From Gammaproteobacteria bacterium (GTDB taxonomy: Bacteria; Pseudomonadota; Gammaproteobacteria; Pseudomonadales; Azotimanducaceae), in assembly GCA_009842245.1 (NCBI GenBank), contig VYFT01000049.1, positions 1 through 54,458 of the forward strand: DNA of 54,458 bases, in the 5' to 3' direction. Below the pieces are notes generated by a model. It was given only the letters and a program-made list of their open reading frames with translations. It did not search any database and was not told the origin of the DNA. Shown piece by piece: positions 17,549 through 26,728 of the stretch (its first letter is position 1; the number at the start of each line of letters is the position of its first letter). Made by a program: the position numbers and the translations under genes.

Positions 17549-18814
17549 GTGGTTGAACAGACTGACTCCCACAAACAAACTCACCGAACCATTCCAGTAA
17601 ATTCAGTGCAGAGCAAGATTTACACTCACCATGCTATCGCATCTATCTCCGAGCACGACTGGAACTCATGCGCACTTACGCCGGATCGTTCGTATCAACC
17701 GTTTATTGATCACAGATTTCTAAACGCACTAGAGTTGAGTGGATGCGTATCTGAAGAAACTGGTTGGCGTCCTTTTCACCTAGAACTAAAACAAAACGAC
17801 GATACCGTGGGTTTAGTTCCAATGTATCTCAAAGGTCATTCTCGTGGTGAGTTTGTCTTTGACTATTCGTGGGCTGATGCTTATTACCGCGCTGGCGGGA
17901 AGTACTACCCGAAGTTCCAAATATGTATCCCATTTACTCCAGTCACGGGACTTCGCATACTGACGAAAGAGAACGAATCACAAGAAGACATCGAACGGCA
18001 ACTATATCAAAAAGTCATTGAACTCACGGATGAACTGAGTGTGAGTTCGGCTCACATTTCGTTCTTGACCGAACCGCAGTGGTATGAAGCTAAATCCGCA
18101 GGTTTCTTGCAGAGAATGGATTTTCAGTTTCATTGGAGGAACGAAGGATATCAGTCATTTGAAGAGTTCCTCTTACAACTTGACACTAAAAAACGCAAAA
18201 ACATTCGGCGCGAAAGACGGGATGTCTTGGAAAACAATCTGCACATCGAGTGGTTGTCCGGTTCAGATCTGCGAGAACACCATTGGGACGCGTTCTACGA
18301 TTTTTATTTAGAGACCAGCTCGAGAAAGTGGGGTAGTGCGTACCTCAACCGCGAGTTTTTTAGTCAGGTGAGCACTACAATGTCAGAGCAAATTCTCTTA
18401 ATCCTTTGTCGTCGAGGATCAAAATATATTGCTGGAGCATTAAATTTTATCGGGGATGAAACACTCTATGGTCGCAACTGGGGATGTAGCGAATACTACC
18501 CATTCTTACACTTTGAATTGTGTTACTACCAAGCGATGGAATACACAATCGAGCATCGATTACGGAGCATAGAAGCGGGCGCACAAGGTGGGCACAAATT
18601 TGCCCGCGGGTATCAAGCTCAACCAACCTATTCAGTGCACTACATTTCAAACAGTCAGTTTCGAACTTCGGTAGCCGAATTCTTGGCTGAAGAAATGCGA
18701 TACGTACGGAGAGACTTCGATTACCTTGACTCCAAATCTCCATTTAAAGAACGAACCGCATTGAAGCTTCCAGACGCGATGGCTAGGTCTGACATCAACG
18801 TCCAACAGGCTTAG
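17549..18814 (+). CDS. GNAT/FemAB-like protein (DUF482, COG3146 family)
   Basis: This 421-residue soluble protein resembles the peptidoglycan-biosynthesis/recognition family with a double GNAT fold. Recognisable segments are SYQPFIDHRFLNALELSGC, VGLVPMYLKGHSRGEFVFDYSWADAY, KKRKNIRRERRD, and EYYPFLHFELCYYQAMEYTIEHRL followed by EAGAQGGHKFARGYQ. FemAB relatives transfer aminoacyl groups from tRNA to lipid-linked peptides, but catalysis for this family is unproven. The start is GTG, 22 bp after the permease stop. The gene ends 6 bp before the RDD gene, so it may be cotranscribed with both sides. Confidence 0.85.
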   Translation: MVEQTDSHKQTHRTIPVNSVQSKIYTHHAIASISEHDWNSCALTPDRSYQPFIDHRFLNALELSGCVSEETGWRPFHLELKQNDDTVGLVPMYLKGHSRGEFVFDYSWADAYYRAGGKYYPKFQICIPFTPVTGLRILTKENESQEDIERQLYQKVIELTDELSVSSAHISFLTEPQWYEAKSAGFLQRMDFQFHWRNEGYQSFEEFLLQLDTKKRKNIRRERRDVLENNLHIEWLSGSDLREHHWDAFYDFYLETSSRKWGSAYLNREFFSQVSTTMSEQILLILCRRGSKYIAGALNFIGDETLYGRNWGCSEYYPFLHFELCYYQAMEYTIEHRLRSIEAGAQGGHKFARGYQAQPTYSVHYISNSQFRTSVAEFLAEEMRYVRRDFDYLDSKSPFKERTALKLPDAMARSDINVQQA

Positions 18815-18820
18815 GTCGTA

Positions 18821-19681
18821 ATGGCTAATAATCCGCTACCGCAACCGACCCACGAACAAACCGATTGGGCTTCGGGGGAAGGAGAACGCTTCACGCTTAA
18901 GGACGTGGAGAAGCTTCAGATTCTTGATACAAAATTAATTCTTGAATCACCTGAAGGAGCAGAACTAGAGATTCGGCCAGCGGGTCTTCTAGCGCGTGGA
19001 ATCACGTTAGTCGTTGATGAGATGCTCAGACTACTCCTCTTTCTCGTTATTCTCGGGACTGCGGCTTTAATTTTTCTATTGTTGTTGGGGGTAGGACTAG
19101 GAATGTTGTTATTCGTGGTTTTTGTCTCGTTCTTCATTCTCTCTTGGTTCTACGGAGTGATCTTTGAACAGTTAAATGATGGTAAGACACCCGGAAAAGT
19201 GGTTACCTCTACTAAAGTTTCTAGTTCAGATGGGACGCCCGTTGGAATCATGCAGTCGATCATCCGTAATTTGTTTCGACAAGTTGACAGTCTATTTCTC
19301 AGCATACCCGCGCTCATGTTCTTAGGCGTGTGGCCTATATGGGGGTGGTTATTTCCCCTTGGTCTATTTGGTCTGTTTTTTGTTCTATTTTCTAAAGATT
19401 TTCGTCGCCTTGGAGACCACCTAGCCGGCACAGTAGTGATTCACACCAGTGAACCAAAAGTCGTACCTTACAAGGGAAGCAAAACGCCGATCCAAGTGCC
19501 GGTGCCGATGGCTTTAGAAGATCAGAAATTAATACTCGCATTTCAGGACCGTAGTGAGGAGTTCTCCGAAGAGCGCAAAGTCGAATTAGCGGAAGTACTA
19601 AAACCGTTACACGGTGTGCAAGGGGAACAGGCTGTTGAGGTTTGTCTAGGGTATGCGAACGCAATTCGCGGTGCAACATGA
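18821..19681 (+). CDS. RDD-family membrane protein (first gene of the MoxR/DUF58 operon)
   Basis: This is a 286-residue protein with a soluble N-terminal strand-rich part (residues 25-50), three or four membrane helices, and a soluble C-terminal tail of about 85 residues. The RDD signature is visible as GLLARGITLVVDEMLR, then NDGKTPGKVVTSTKVSS and RRLGDHLAGTVVI. It starts the block RDD-SpoIIM-DUF4129-DUF4350-MoxR-DUF58 and overlaps the next gene by ATGA. This gene block is widespread in Proteobacteria, but its job is not established. The larger soluble tail separates it from the four small RDD proteins downstream. Confidence 0.9.
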   Translation: MANNPLPQPTHEQTDWASGEGERFTLKDVEKLQILDTKLILESPEGAELEIRPAGLLARGITLVVDEMLRLLLFLVILGTAALIFLLLLGVGLGMLLFVVFVSFFILSWFYGVIFEQLNDGKTPGKVVTSTKVSSSDGTPVGIMQSIIRNLFRQVDSLFLSIPALMFLGVWPIWGWLFPLGLFGLFFVLFSKDFRRLGDHLAGTVVIHTSEPKVVPYKGSKTPIQVPVPMALEDQKLILAFQDRSEEFSEERKVELAEVLKPLHGVQGEQAVEVCLGYANAIRGAT

Positions 19682-20664
19682 AAGAGAATCGATTTATTCA
19701 GACTCGAGAGGAGGCGTGGAACTCATATAAGACAGCACTCGAAGCGTTCGAGAGTTCAAGCGCGAGACAGACTGGTCAAAGTGTTGAGGAGTTTGTTAAT
19801 TTATACCGATCAGTTTCCCATGACTTGACGGTGGCACGTACGCGGCACTATGGCGCTAATTTAATTGAACGCCTTAACGAGTTGGTTGTCCGCGGGCACA
19901 ACGTAATCTATTTCTCCCGAGCTGGTTGGCTTGAAAAGATTTATCGCTTCTATGCGCACACGTTTCCACGCGAAGTTCGCAAACACAAGAAATGGGTGTT
20001 TACCTCGCTTGTCTTTTTTGTACTCCCATGGCTAGCCGTATCCTACTGTATAGCGAAGTCGGACTCGTTTATCTACTCTATTTTTCCCGAACAATCTGTG
20101 GAACAGTACGAAGACATGTATAACCCAGATTTGCGAAGTCCAAACCAACGTTTTGATGCTTCTCAGCAGTTTGCTATGTTCGGTATCTACATATTCAACA
20201 ACACCTCTATTGGGTTATTAGTCTTCGTTTCTGGTATTGGATTTGGTCTTCTCACGATTTTTGTTTTATTGTCCAATAGCGTATATATAGGGGCTATATT
20301 CGCACATTTAACCTTGATTGGTTACGGCTCTACTCTGTACCCATTTGTAATTGGACATGGCGCGTTCGAACTTACTGCGGTTGTCATTGCTGGAGCGGCT
20401 GGGTTGCGACTAGCAGTAGCCGTGTACTTTCCTGGCCAGTTAGGAAGACAAACCGCACTAAGGCAAGGAATTCGCGAAACTATGACTCTCGTCGCGGGCT
20501 TTTTCACAATGTTTCTCATCGCAGCGTTCATTGAAGCTTTTTGGTCTCCATGGCCTTTCCCACCATCCATTATTAAGTATCTTGTTGGCTGCGTTCTTTG
20601 GATACTTGTGTTGGCTTACTTCTTCTTCGCAGGTCGGAATGAAATTTCAAGATTCGCGAGTTAA
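19678..20664 (+). CDS. SpoIIM/DUF95-family membrane protein
   Basis: This is a 328-residue protein with a soluble helical N-terminal domain of about 110 residues, then five or six membrane spans. FIFNNTSIGLLVFVSGIGFGLLTIFVLLSN and IGHGAFELTAVVIAGAAGLRLA are hallmarks of the SpoIIM family, whose founding member works in engulfment during sporulation. This organism is not a sporulator, so the role here is different, perhaps membrane remodelling. The frame is open to 19642, but the ATG at 19678 overlaps the RDD stop codon and is the natural start. It overlaps the next gene by 26 bp. Confidence 0.9.
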   Translation: MKENRFIQTREEAWNSYKTALEAFESSSARQTGQSVEEFVNLYRSVSHDLTVARTRHYGANLIERLNELVVRGHNVIYFSRAGWLEKIYRFYAHTFPREVRKHKKWVFTSLVFFVLPWLAVSYCIAKSDSFIYSIFPEQSVEQYEDMYNPDLRSPNQRFDASQQFAMFGIYIFNNTSIGLLVFVSGIGFGLLTIFVLLSNSVYIGAIFAHLTLIGYGSTLYPFVIGHGAFELTAVVIAGAAGLRLAVAVYFPGQLGRQTALRQGIRETMTLVAGFFTMFLIAAFIEAFWSPWPFPPSIIKYLVGCVLWILVLAYFFFAGRNEISRFAS

Positions 20665-22081
20665 ACTTCGATTACGTACCCCGGACGAAGCAGTAGATGT
20701 GGGTGTGCTACTTGCACGCAAATATTGGTGGTCGGTGATCGGAAGCTGGGCTGTTTTTGCAATTCCCATATTTTGTGTTTCTTGTTTCATTCCCTATACG
20801 TTCTGGGCGATCGTGTTCTTCTGGTGGTTCAAACCGTTGTACGAACGGCTACCGTTACAAACCGTCAGCTCAGCGATATTTTTGCAGAAGCACAGCTTCA
20901 AGTCTGCGTTGAAAGGGGTATTTCAATACGATACGCTGTCCTGGTTGACAATCTATCGATTTTGCCCGGGCCGAAGTACTTTGACTCCGATCGCCGTGCT
21001 AGAGGGAATAGATAGTGGTTCCGGGAAGATTCGAAGAAGACGACGACTTGTCAAATCTCCTGTTATTAGTACCTATATGCTTCTTCACGCCGGGATGTTC
21101 CTGTGTGAGTTCATCATAGTAACTTTCGGACTCTTCCTTTACATGTACTATTTGAAACCAGTTCTCTCAGATGACTTAATGGCTTTTGAACTCCAGAGTG
21201 CGCAGTGGTCCTGGATTTGGCACTCACAAACCTCCAAAGTATTAATCCTCGGACTCGCACTTGCCGCGTCGGCATTAATGGCTCCGTTCTATGTTTGTGC
21301 GGGATTTGCACTATACATCAACAGGAGAATAAGTCTAGAAGGTTGGGATCTTTATCTTGGTTTCCACAAACTGATTTCTCGTGTAAGCGTTGCATGTCTT
21401 GCATTGTTAATTCTCGTCCCCTCTCTAAGTGTTATGGCACAAGAGTCGCCGCACAACGTTCCTACTACGCCAAATTCTAGGATAGAAGTGCGGGCAGAAG
21501 TTGAGGAGATTGTGCAAGAGCACATTGTTTATGAAAAGACGTTCCGAGACTTTCCCGACATCCAAACCACGAACGGTAATTTTCTCGCTGATTTCCTAAG
21601 TAGCCTCCTATATATGCTCGGTTGGATTATCGTACTGCTGCTAATCGTTGTAATCCTAGGTTTGATTATTTGGGTCTTAATCAAACTCCGCGTCTGGGAG
21701 TTCGTTAAACGACGAACTTATACGCAGAACGTTGCAAAACCCGATGTTTCAGTGATCGAAGATGGACAGAACGAAATTGAGTTGCCATCCAATGTAGTTG
21801 CGGAAGCGAATCGAGCTTGGCAAGAGGGTCGACCTCGAGATGCACTATCGCTTCTCTATCGCGGTGCATTACTCTACCTGATTGCAAAGTATGCATGTCC
21901 TATCCACATTTGCGATACGGAACGAACGTGTACCCGAGTCATTGCACGTCGTGTACCATCACTGAGTGCCGTATTTAACAAGCTAACTTTGCACTGGCAA
22001 CAAGTAGCGTATGGAAAAAAAACGTTAGCAGACCAAGAGTTTCGCCAACTTCTTGTGCTTTATGATGAATCGTTCGCGTAA
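20639..22081 (+). CDS. DUF4129-domain membrane protein
   Basis: This is a 480-residue protein. The first part has several membrane spans, and a hydrophobic helix near residues 355-380 is followed by a cytoplasmic C-terminal domain. That domain (residues about 400-480, EANRAWQEGRPRDALSLLYRGALLYLI... and LTLHWQQVAYGKKTLADQEF) matches the DUF4129 pattern. The frame runs open from 20531, but I place the start at the ATG at 20639, inside the end of the SpoIIM gene. It is the third gene of the operon and is translationally coupled on both sides. Confidence 0.85.
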   Translation: MKFQDSRVKLRLRTPDEAVDVGVLLARKYWWSVIGSWAVFAIPIFCVSCFIPYTFWAIVFFWWFKPLYERLPLQTVSSAIFLQKHSFKSALKGVFQYDTLSWLTIYRFCPGRSTLTPIAVLEGIDSGSGKIRRRRRLVKSPVISTYMLLHAGMFLCEFIIVTFGLFLYMYYLKPVLSDDLMAFELQSAQWSWIWHSQTSKVLILGLALAASALMAPFYVCAGFALYINRRISLEGWDLYLGFHKLISRVSVACLALLILVPSLSVMAQESPHNVPTTPNSRIEVRAEVEEIVQEHIVYEKTFRDFPDIQTTNGNFLADFLSSLLYMLGWIIVLLLIVVILGLIIWVLIKLRVWEFVKRRTYTQNVAKPDVSVIEDGQNEIELPSNVVAEANRAWQEGRPRDALSLLYRGALLYLIAKYACPIHICDTERTCTRVIARRVPSLSAVFNKLTLHWQQVAYGKKTLADQEFRQLLVLYDESFA

Positions 22082-23297
22082 GTCCTCTCTCTGGGTGTAC
22101 ATAGTCGTTGCTGTCCTTGGGGCGCTGGTTTTTACATTCATCTTTGTTCCTTGGCTATTGTGGCAGCTATTCTCGATTGAAAAAACCGAGGAGCGTCTAA
22201 CATCGGAAGCGTATAGAAATCAGTGGTTAGCGATTTCCAAGCTTAGCGAACACTATGACATATCGGTTAATGTCACAGCGGAACTTGTCGCCAAGGACTT
22301 GCCTGCGCTCTCGGATACTGTCATTCTCGAAGATGTACGCAGCGTGATAGAGGATGCAGAGGTCAGCACCGCGCTAGAAAACTGGGTCGTACAAGGAGGA
22401 ACATTGATCTATCGGGTACCCGCCATAAATTTTGACGAAGACCCGCGAAGCGTTCTTCAATCTCAGAATTTCCCAGCTAACTTATTGGTGTTCGAAAAGC
22501 GGGAGCAAACGGGACTATTTTTCCCTTTTGCGAATTTAAGACCGACAACAAAACCACCATGCGACGCTCCAACATTACCCATTTGGTTTGACGACAAAGA
22601 CAGCGCGACTATCGCACCGAGAACAAATCCGTACCTCGATACAAGTGACTCGCCCTATGAGGAAGACATAGTAACTCTCGCCCAAATGCATTTCCTGCGC
22701 TTGAACTGGGGTGAGGGTCTAGTGTATTTTGTAACGGATTTAGGACTTTGGTCAAACTTAAACGCGGATTGTTCCGATAATGCCTACGTGTTCTTAAGGC
22801 TGGTTCGAGGTTCCGTCAGCCTTATGCCTGGACTGGCTAGTGAACTAGCAGTTTGGATAGTAAAGCCCACGCGTCCAAAAACTCCTCACCTTCTCAATTT
22901 GGTATGGGACAACTACCACATCTCAATCATAGGTATCCTACTTACCTTTCTTGTCGTGATAGTCGCGCGCAACATTAGAAGTACTCCAGCGATCCATGCG
23001 ATACCCATCCCACGACGAGCGACAATCGACTACGTAACCAGTGCGTCACAGTTTGCTTGGCGAAAACATGATATCAAACGCTTTTTCAAAGCGTTCCTTT
23101 GGGTTACAGAAAATCCAAAAGGTGTCTTTGGTCCGAGAACCGCTACTGGTCCTGCGCACAAGCACGAACAAGCGGACTCGAAAGATCCAGATACTTTAAA
23201 CGATTCCCCAACGAGTGAGGTGGACTTAATAGAAAACGTGAGAAAGATGCAAGCCAAATTGCGACAAAACATGCAACCATCAATACGAAAGTCATAA
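22062..23297 (+). CDS. DUF4350-domain membrane protein
   Basis: This is a 411-residue protein. An N-terminal membrane helix (about residues 10-30) is followed by a periplasmic domain with the DUF4350 pattern: a Rossmann-like segment with LPALSDTVILEDVRSV and ALENWVVQGGTLIYRVP. A second membrane helix (about residues 285-305) is followed by a basic cytoplasmic tail with SAWRKHDIKRFFKAF-like helices. The start is the tandem ATG at 22062/22065, overlapping the DUF4129 gene. It links DUF4129 with MoxR in the operon. No catalytic residues are recognised. Confidence 0.85.
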   Translation: MMNRSRKSSLWVYIVVAVLGALVFTFIFVPWLLWQLFSIEKTEERLTSEAYRNQWLAISKLSEHYDISVNVTAELVAKDLPALSDTVILEDVRSVIEDAEVSTALENWVVQGGTLIYRVPAINFDEDPRSVLQSQNFPANLLVFEKREQTGLFFPFANLRPTTKPPCDAPTLPIWFDDKDSATIAPRTNPYLDTSDSPYEEDIVTLAQMHFLRLNWGEGLVYFVTDLGLWSNLNADCSDNAYVFLRLVRGSVSLMPGLASELAVWIVKPTRPKTPHLLNLVWDNYHISIIGILLTFLVVIVARNIRSTPAIHAIPIPRRATIDYVTSASQFAWRKHDIKRFFKAFLWVTENPKGVFGPRTATGPAHKHEQADSKDPDTLNDSPTSEVDLIENVRKMQAKLRQNMQPSIRKS

Positions 23298-23314
23298 CGG
23301 AGTAAAAAATACGT

Positions 23315-24337
23315 ATGAGCGAAATAGTGCAATCGGATTCCAGCCACAGGATTCACAAGGTTGATGCCGAAACAATCGAAGCGATTGGGAAGTGTTCACA
23401 TTGTTTTAGTGAAATTTCAGCGAACGTTGCGAGAGTTGTGCTTGGACAGGACGACGTCGTCGATCATGTTTTGCAATGTTTAATTGCCAACGGTCATGTG
23501 TTACTTGAAGGTGTTCCAGGACTTGGTAAAACTTTACTAGTTCGAGCTCTTGCAACGAGCATTCGAGTAGACACTGCCCGTATTCAATTCACACCGGACC
23601 TCATGCCTAGCGATGTGACTGGGCACGCTCAATACAGCCTCAAGCAGGAAGAGTTCATCATTCGAAAAGGACCTGTGTTCACAAATCTTTTATTAGCGGA
23701 TGAGATCAACCGAGCTCCCGCAAAAACACAATCCGCCCTTCTTGAGATAATGCAAGAACGCCGTGCGACGATTGAAGGCGAGAGTTTTCCAGTAGCGAAA
23801 CCGTACATGGTTCTGGCGACCCAGAATCCCATTGAGTTTGAGGGTACCTACCCACTTCCAGAAGCTCAGCTGGATCGATTTATGATTAACGCCTACATTG
23901 ACTATCCTGCTGTGGATGACGAGGTAGCCATAGTTGACCAGGTAACTACGGGTCGTGCTGTCGATCAACTTGATACTTCTGCGATCGAACCTGTTGCTAC
24001 CGTTGAGGATGTGTCAATGGCTCAAGAAATCGCATCGAAAATCCACATCGATGACGAAGTATTGAAATACGCAGTCGAGATTGTTCGAGCCACTCGCAAC
24101 TTCAACGGTGTAACTCAAGGCGCTAGTCCTCGCGCAGGAATTGCGTTAGCACGTATGGCGCGCGCCGCCGCATTAATGAGCAATAGATATTTTGTAATTC
24201 CCGACGACATCCACTCAACTGCGTTGCCAGCTTTACGACATCGAATATCTCTCAGTCCCGAATTTCAAATTGAAGGACTTTCTCCCGACAAAGTTTTGGA
24301 AGACATTATCTCGGAGATTCCCGCACCAAGGACATGA
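23315..24337 (+). CDS. MoxR-family AAA+ ATPase
   Basis: This is a 340-residue AAA+ ATPase. Walker A is in EGVPGLGKTLLVRAL, Walker B is in LLADEINRAPAKTQSALLEIMQE, sensor 1 is in VLATQNPIEFEGTYPLPEAQLDRF, and the lid domain has GASPRAGIALARMARAAAL. MoxR proteins act as chaperones that remodel or load VWA/DUF58-type partners. It is followed by DUF58 with a 4-bp overlap, the standard pairing. It is cytoplasmic, probably docking on the membrane proteins of the operon. Confidence 0.95.
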   Translation: MSEIVQSDSSHRIHKVDAETIEAIGKCSHCFSEISANVARVVLGQDDVVDHVLQCLIANGHVLLEGVPGLGKTLLVRALATSIRVDTARIQFTPDLMPSDVTGHAQYSLKQEEFIIRKGPVFTNLLLADEINRAPAKTQSALLEIMQERRATIEGESFPVAKPYMVLATQNPIEFEGTYPLPEAQLDRFMINAYIDYPAVDDEVAIVDQVTTGRAVDQLDTSAIEPVATVEDVSMAQEIASKIHIDDEVLKYAVEIVRATRNFNGVTQGASPRAGIALARMARAAALMSNRYFVIPDDIHSTALPALRHRISLSPEFQIEGLSPDKVLEDIISEIPAPRT

Positions 24338-25665
24338 GACCCTCCAATCTCTTTGTGGGTAGCCTAATAGGGTTAACGCTGTTAGCGATACTCTCGCCAA
24401 CATTAAGATTGCTTGAGTTCCCTTCGTTTGTCCATCAGTTTATCGACATTTCGTTGATCGTACTAGCGAACCTTTGGGTCGCGACAATCACAATCGATGT
24501 TGTGCATTTGCGCAATCGCCGTGAACTTGAAGCCCGCCGTGAAATGTCGAGCACCTTAGCGGTTGGTCACGATAGCCGCGTACAGCTGTCCGTCCGACAC
24601 AACTACGAACGCTCAGTCAAAATGGTTATTCAAGATCGTTGTCCACTGGAACTCAATCCCAAAGACTCAGTGATTTCCCAGTTGGTTCCTGCTCGTAGCA
24701 CTGTACAGTACGAGTATTTGGTCCATCCAATCGTCCGAGGCAACTTCGAACTCGATTACGTTGATATTACCTACGACTCAATTCTTGGATTTTGGCAACG
24801 TATCGTCCGTGTTCCAGTTAAAAACGCCGTACGAGTGTATCCCGACTTTGCACAGATTTCTAGGTACTTACAAATCTTGTTAGCACATCAAACTCTCTTA
24901 ATTGGTTTGCGAAAACAACATCGTCGTGGTACTGGTCTCGACTTTCATCAGTTACGCGAGTATCGACAGGGAGATCAACTCAACCACATCGACTGGAAGA
25001 CTACCTCAAAACGTCGAGCACTTATTTCCCGCGAATTTCAAGACGAACGATCACAACAGTTGTTGTTTCTCGTGGATACAGGAAAACGAATGCACAGTGG
25101 CGATGAGGTATCACCACTCTTCGACCAAGCACTTGATGCCATGCTACTACTTTCCTACATCGCGCTGCAACAAGGTGATGGAGTATCGGTCTATTGTTTC
25201 GGACACATGACTCGATGGATACCCGAATTGAAGGGACTTTCCTCGATCACACGAATGCTACATCGAACCTATGACTTGCAGACGGGTACCTATGCTTCTG
25301 ACTATATTGAAGCAGCGGAAAACGCGCTAGCGAGACACCGTAAGCGATCATTAGTAGTATTGCTGACTAGTTTTCGCGATGACGATAAGGATTTACCCGG
25401 AGCACTGAAACTGCTTTCGACTCGCCACCTCGTTATGCTTGCGAACTTGCATGAGAGTCTGATCGATCGCATGTATACGACGGATGTGGATACAACTGCT
25501 CGCGCATTGAGCGTGTTGGGCATCGCCAAATATATTCAAGAACGCGCTCGAGTAATCGCGCAATGTAAAGGCTCTTGTAGAGTCGTGTTAGAAAGTAAAC
25601 CCAAAGATCTACCCATCAACATGGTCAATGCATACTGGAGTCTCAAACGCTCGGGACAGTTTTGA
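24334..25665 (+). CDS. DUF58-domain protein (MoxR partner)
   Basis: This is a 443-residue protein. Two N-terminal hydrophobic segments (residues 8-25 and 30-52) anchor it. The DUF58 core is clear in GLDFHQLREYRQGDQLNHIDWKTT (residues about 205-228). A VWA-like region follows with LLFLVDTGKRMHSGDEVSPLFDQALD. It is the last gene of the six-gene operon and the presumed target of MoxR. Pieces of this gene recur downstream between the small RDD genes (see the pseudogene entries), showing that its 3' half was once duplicated together with an RDD gene. Confidence 0.93.
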   Translation: MRPSNLFVGSLIGLTLLAILSPTLRLLEFPSFVHQFIDISLIVLANLWVATITIDVVHLRNRRELEARREMSSTLAVGHDSRVQLSVRHNYERSVKMVIQDRCPLELNPKDSVISQLVPARSTVQYEYLVHPIVRGNFELDYVDITYDSILGFWQRIVRVPVKNAVRVYPDFAQISRYLQILLAHQTLLIGLRKQHRRGTGLDFHQLREYRQGDQLNHIDWKTTSKRRALISREFQDERSQQLLFLVDTGKRMHSGDEVSPLFDQALDAMLLLSYIALQQGDGVSVYCFGHMTRWIPELKGLSSITRMLHRTYDLQTGTYASDYIEAAENALARHRKRSLVVLLTSFRDDDKDLPGALKLLSTRHLVMLANLHESLIDRMYTTDVDTTARALSVLGIAKYIQERARVIAQCKGSCRVVLESKPKDLPINMVNAYWSLKRSGQF

Positions 25666-25687
25666 CTGGGCACGATCAAAAATCTAT

Positions 25688-25771
25688 ATGCCAATGACTG
25701 AAAGGACCAATCCCTACGACGTTAACTTAGGCACTTATGCAAGGTGTCTCTCAGTCAACCGTAGTCGCTGA
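25688..25771 (+). pseudogene. Possible remnant of an RDD-gene 5' end
   Basis: A 27-codon reading frame starts 22 bp after the DUF58 stop and encodes MPMTERTNPYDVNLG near its start, then runs into unrelated residues and stops. The MTE...NPYDV opening matches the N-termini of the small RDD proteins, most closely the fourth (MTELNPYVV). It could be a leftover start of another RDD copy or a tiny leader ORF. Too short to be sure. Confidence 0.4.
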
Positions 25772-25774
25772 ACA

Positions 25775-26371
25775 GTGTCGAAAGCTTATAACCCGTATCA
25801 AGCTCCGAAAGCAGGACTCACTGAGGTAAAACCTGATGTTCCTGTCGAACTTGCTTCGATTGTTCAACGGGTCCTAGCTCGAGTGATTGACAATCTTATT
25901 TTGTCATTTGTTGCATTTGTCATAATACTCTTTGTTGCGATGATCGCCCTGATATTGATGCTTGTCTTTGGTGGAATCGACGAAGACAGTTTTGCAGAGT
26001 TGGAAACGTGGTCAGGCTTAATTGAACAGTATCAAAATCCCTTTGACTTTAAATTTTTCAATCTGTTCATTTTGGGTTCAATCATCGTCAACCAAGGACT
26101 CTTCCTAGCAATACAAGGTGTCTTCTTGCACAGATATGGTCAAACAATTGGGAAGAGATTACTCAAAATCGCTATGGTCGATGCGGAAACTCATGAGAAA
26201 GTCCCATTACCACAGTTGTTTGTACTTCGTTATTTGATTTGGGATATTCCAGCGTTTGTTTACAGTCCAGTCAATTGGATCATTCGCGTTGTTGACCTCT
26301 GTTTTGCATTACGAAAGAACCGACGGACGCTTCACGACATGACGGCTAATACTATAGTGATCAAAGTTTAG
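25775..26371 (+). CDS. Small RDD-family membrane protein, copy 1
   Basis: This is a 198-residue protein. It opens with YNPYQAPKAGL, a short soluble motif shared by its paralogues. The RDD domain follows: QRVLARVIDNLILSFVAF (Arg and Asp in helix 1), a second span near residues 110-130, then HRYGQTIGKRLLKIAMVD, and a third span ending in RKNRRTLHDMTANTIVIKV. RDD proteins are of mostly unknown function; one Bacillus-type homologue was linked to Na+/H+ exchange. The start is GTG. It follows the DUF58 gene by 109 bp on the same strand. Confidence 0.9.
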   Translation: MSKAYNPYQAPKAGLTEVKPDVPVELASIVQRVLARVIDNLILSFVAFVIILFVAMIALILMLVFGGIDEDSFAELETWSGLIEQYQNPFDFKFFNLFILGSIIVNQGLFLAIQGVFLHRYGQTIGKRLLKIAMVDAETHEKVPLPQLFVLRYLIWDIPAFVYSPVNWIIRVVDLCFALRKNRRTLHDMTANTIVIKV

Positions 26372-26434
26372 CATTTCACAGATTAGAACCTACTTTCTTT
26401 GAACAGAGCTACTCGGAGTGTTTCAAATCGTTGC

Positions 26435-26616
26435 GATGACGTGTCTCCATTCTTCGACTATGTGCTCGATCTGGTATTTCCAATATCATGGTTTATACTG
26501 CAATCGGTAGATCGTGTATTGGGTTATTGGCTTGGATAACACCGTGGATCCCAGAGATTAACGAGTTCTCTGCGGATCTTCCATTCAACTTGGACTATCT
26601 TGAGTATGCCTCAAAA
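26435..26616 (+). pseudogene. Decayed DUF58 fragment between RDD copies 1 and 2
   Basis: Read from 26435, the plus strand encodes DDVSPFFDYVLDLV, matching DEVSPLFDQALDAM of the intact DUF58 gene at 25102 onward. After a stop and a frame change it gives WIPEINEFSADL against WIPELKGLSSIT, and the match continues to about 25300 of the parent. The whole 26372-26728 spacer has no other gene. It is a relic with stops and small deletions. Confidence 0.78.
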
Positions 26617-26728
26617 GTTCCTGGGTGTGTAGTCCGCCAAATCAGGTGATCACATTAACCCAATAGTAGCGTAGTAAACGCGATTTAACGAGCACTGAGC
26701 GAATCTCTCCACATCACGAAGTTGAACA

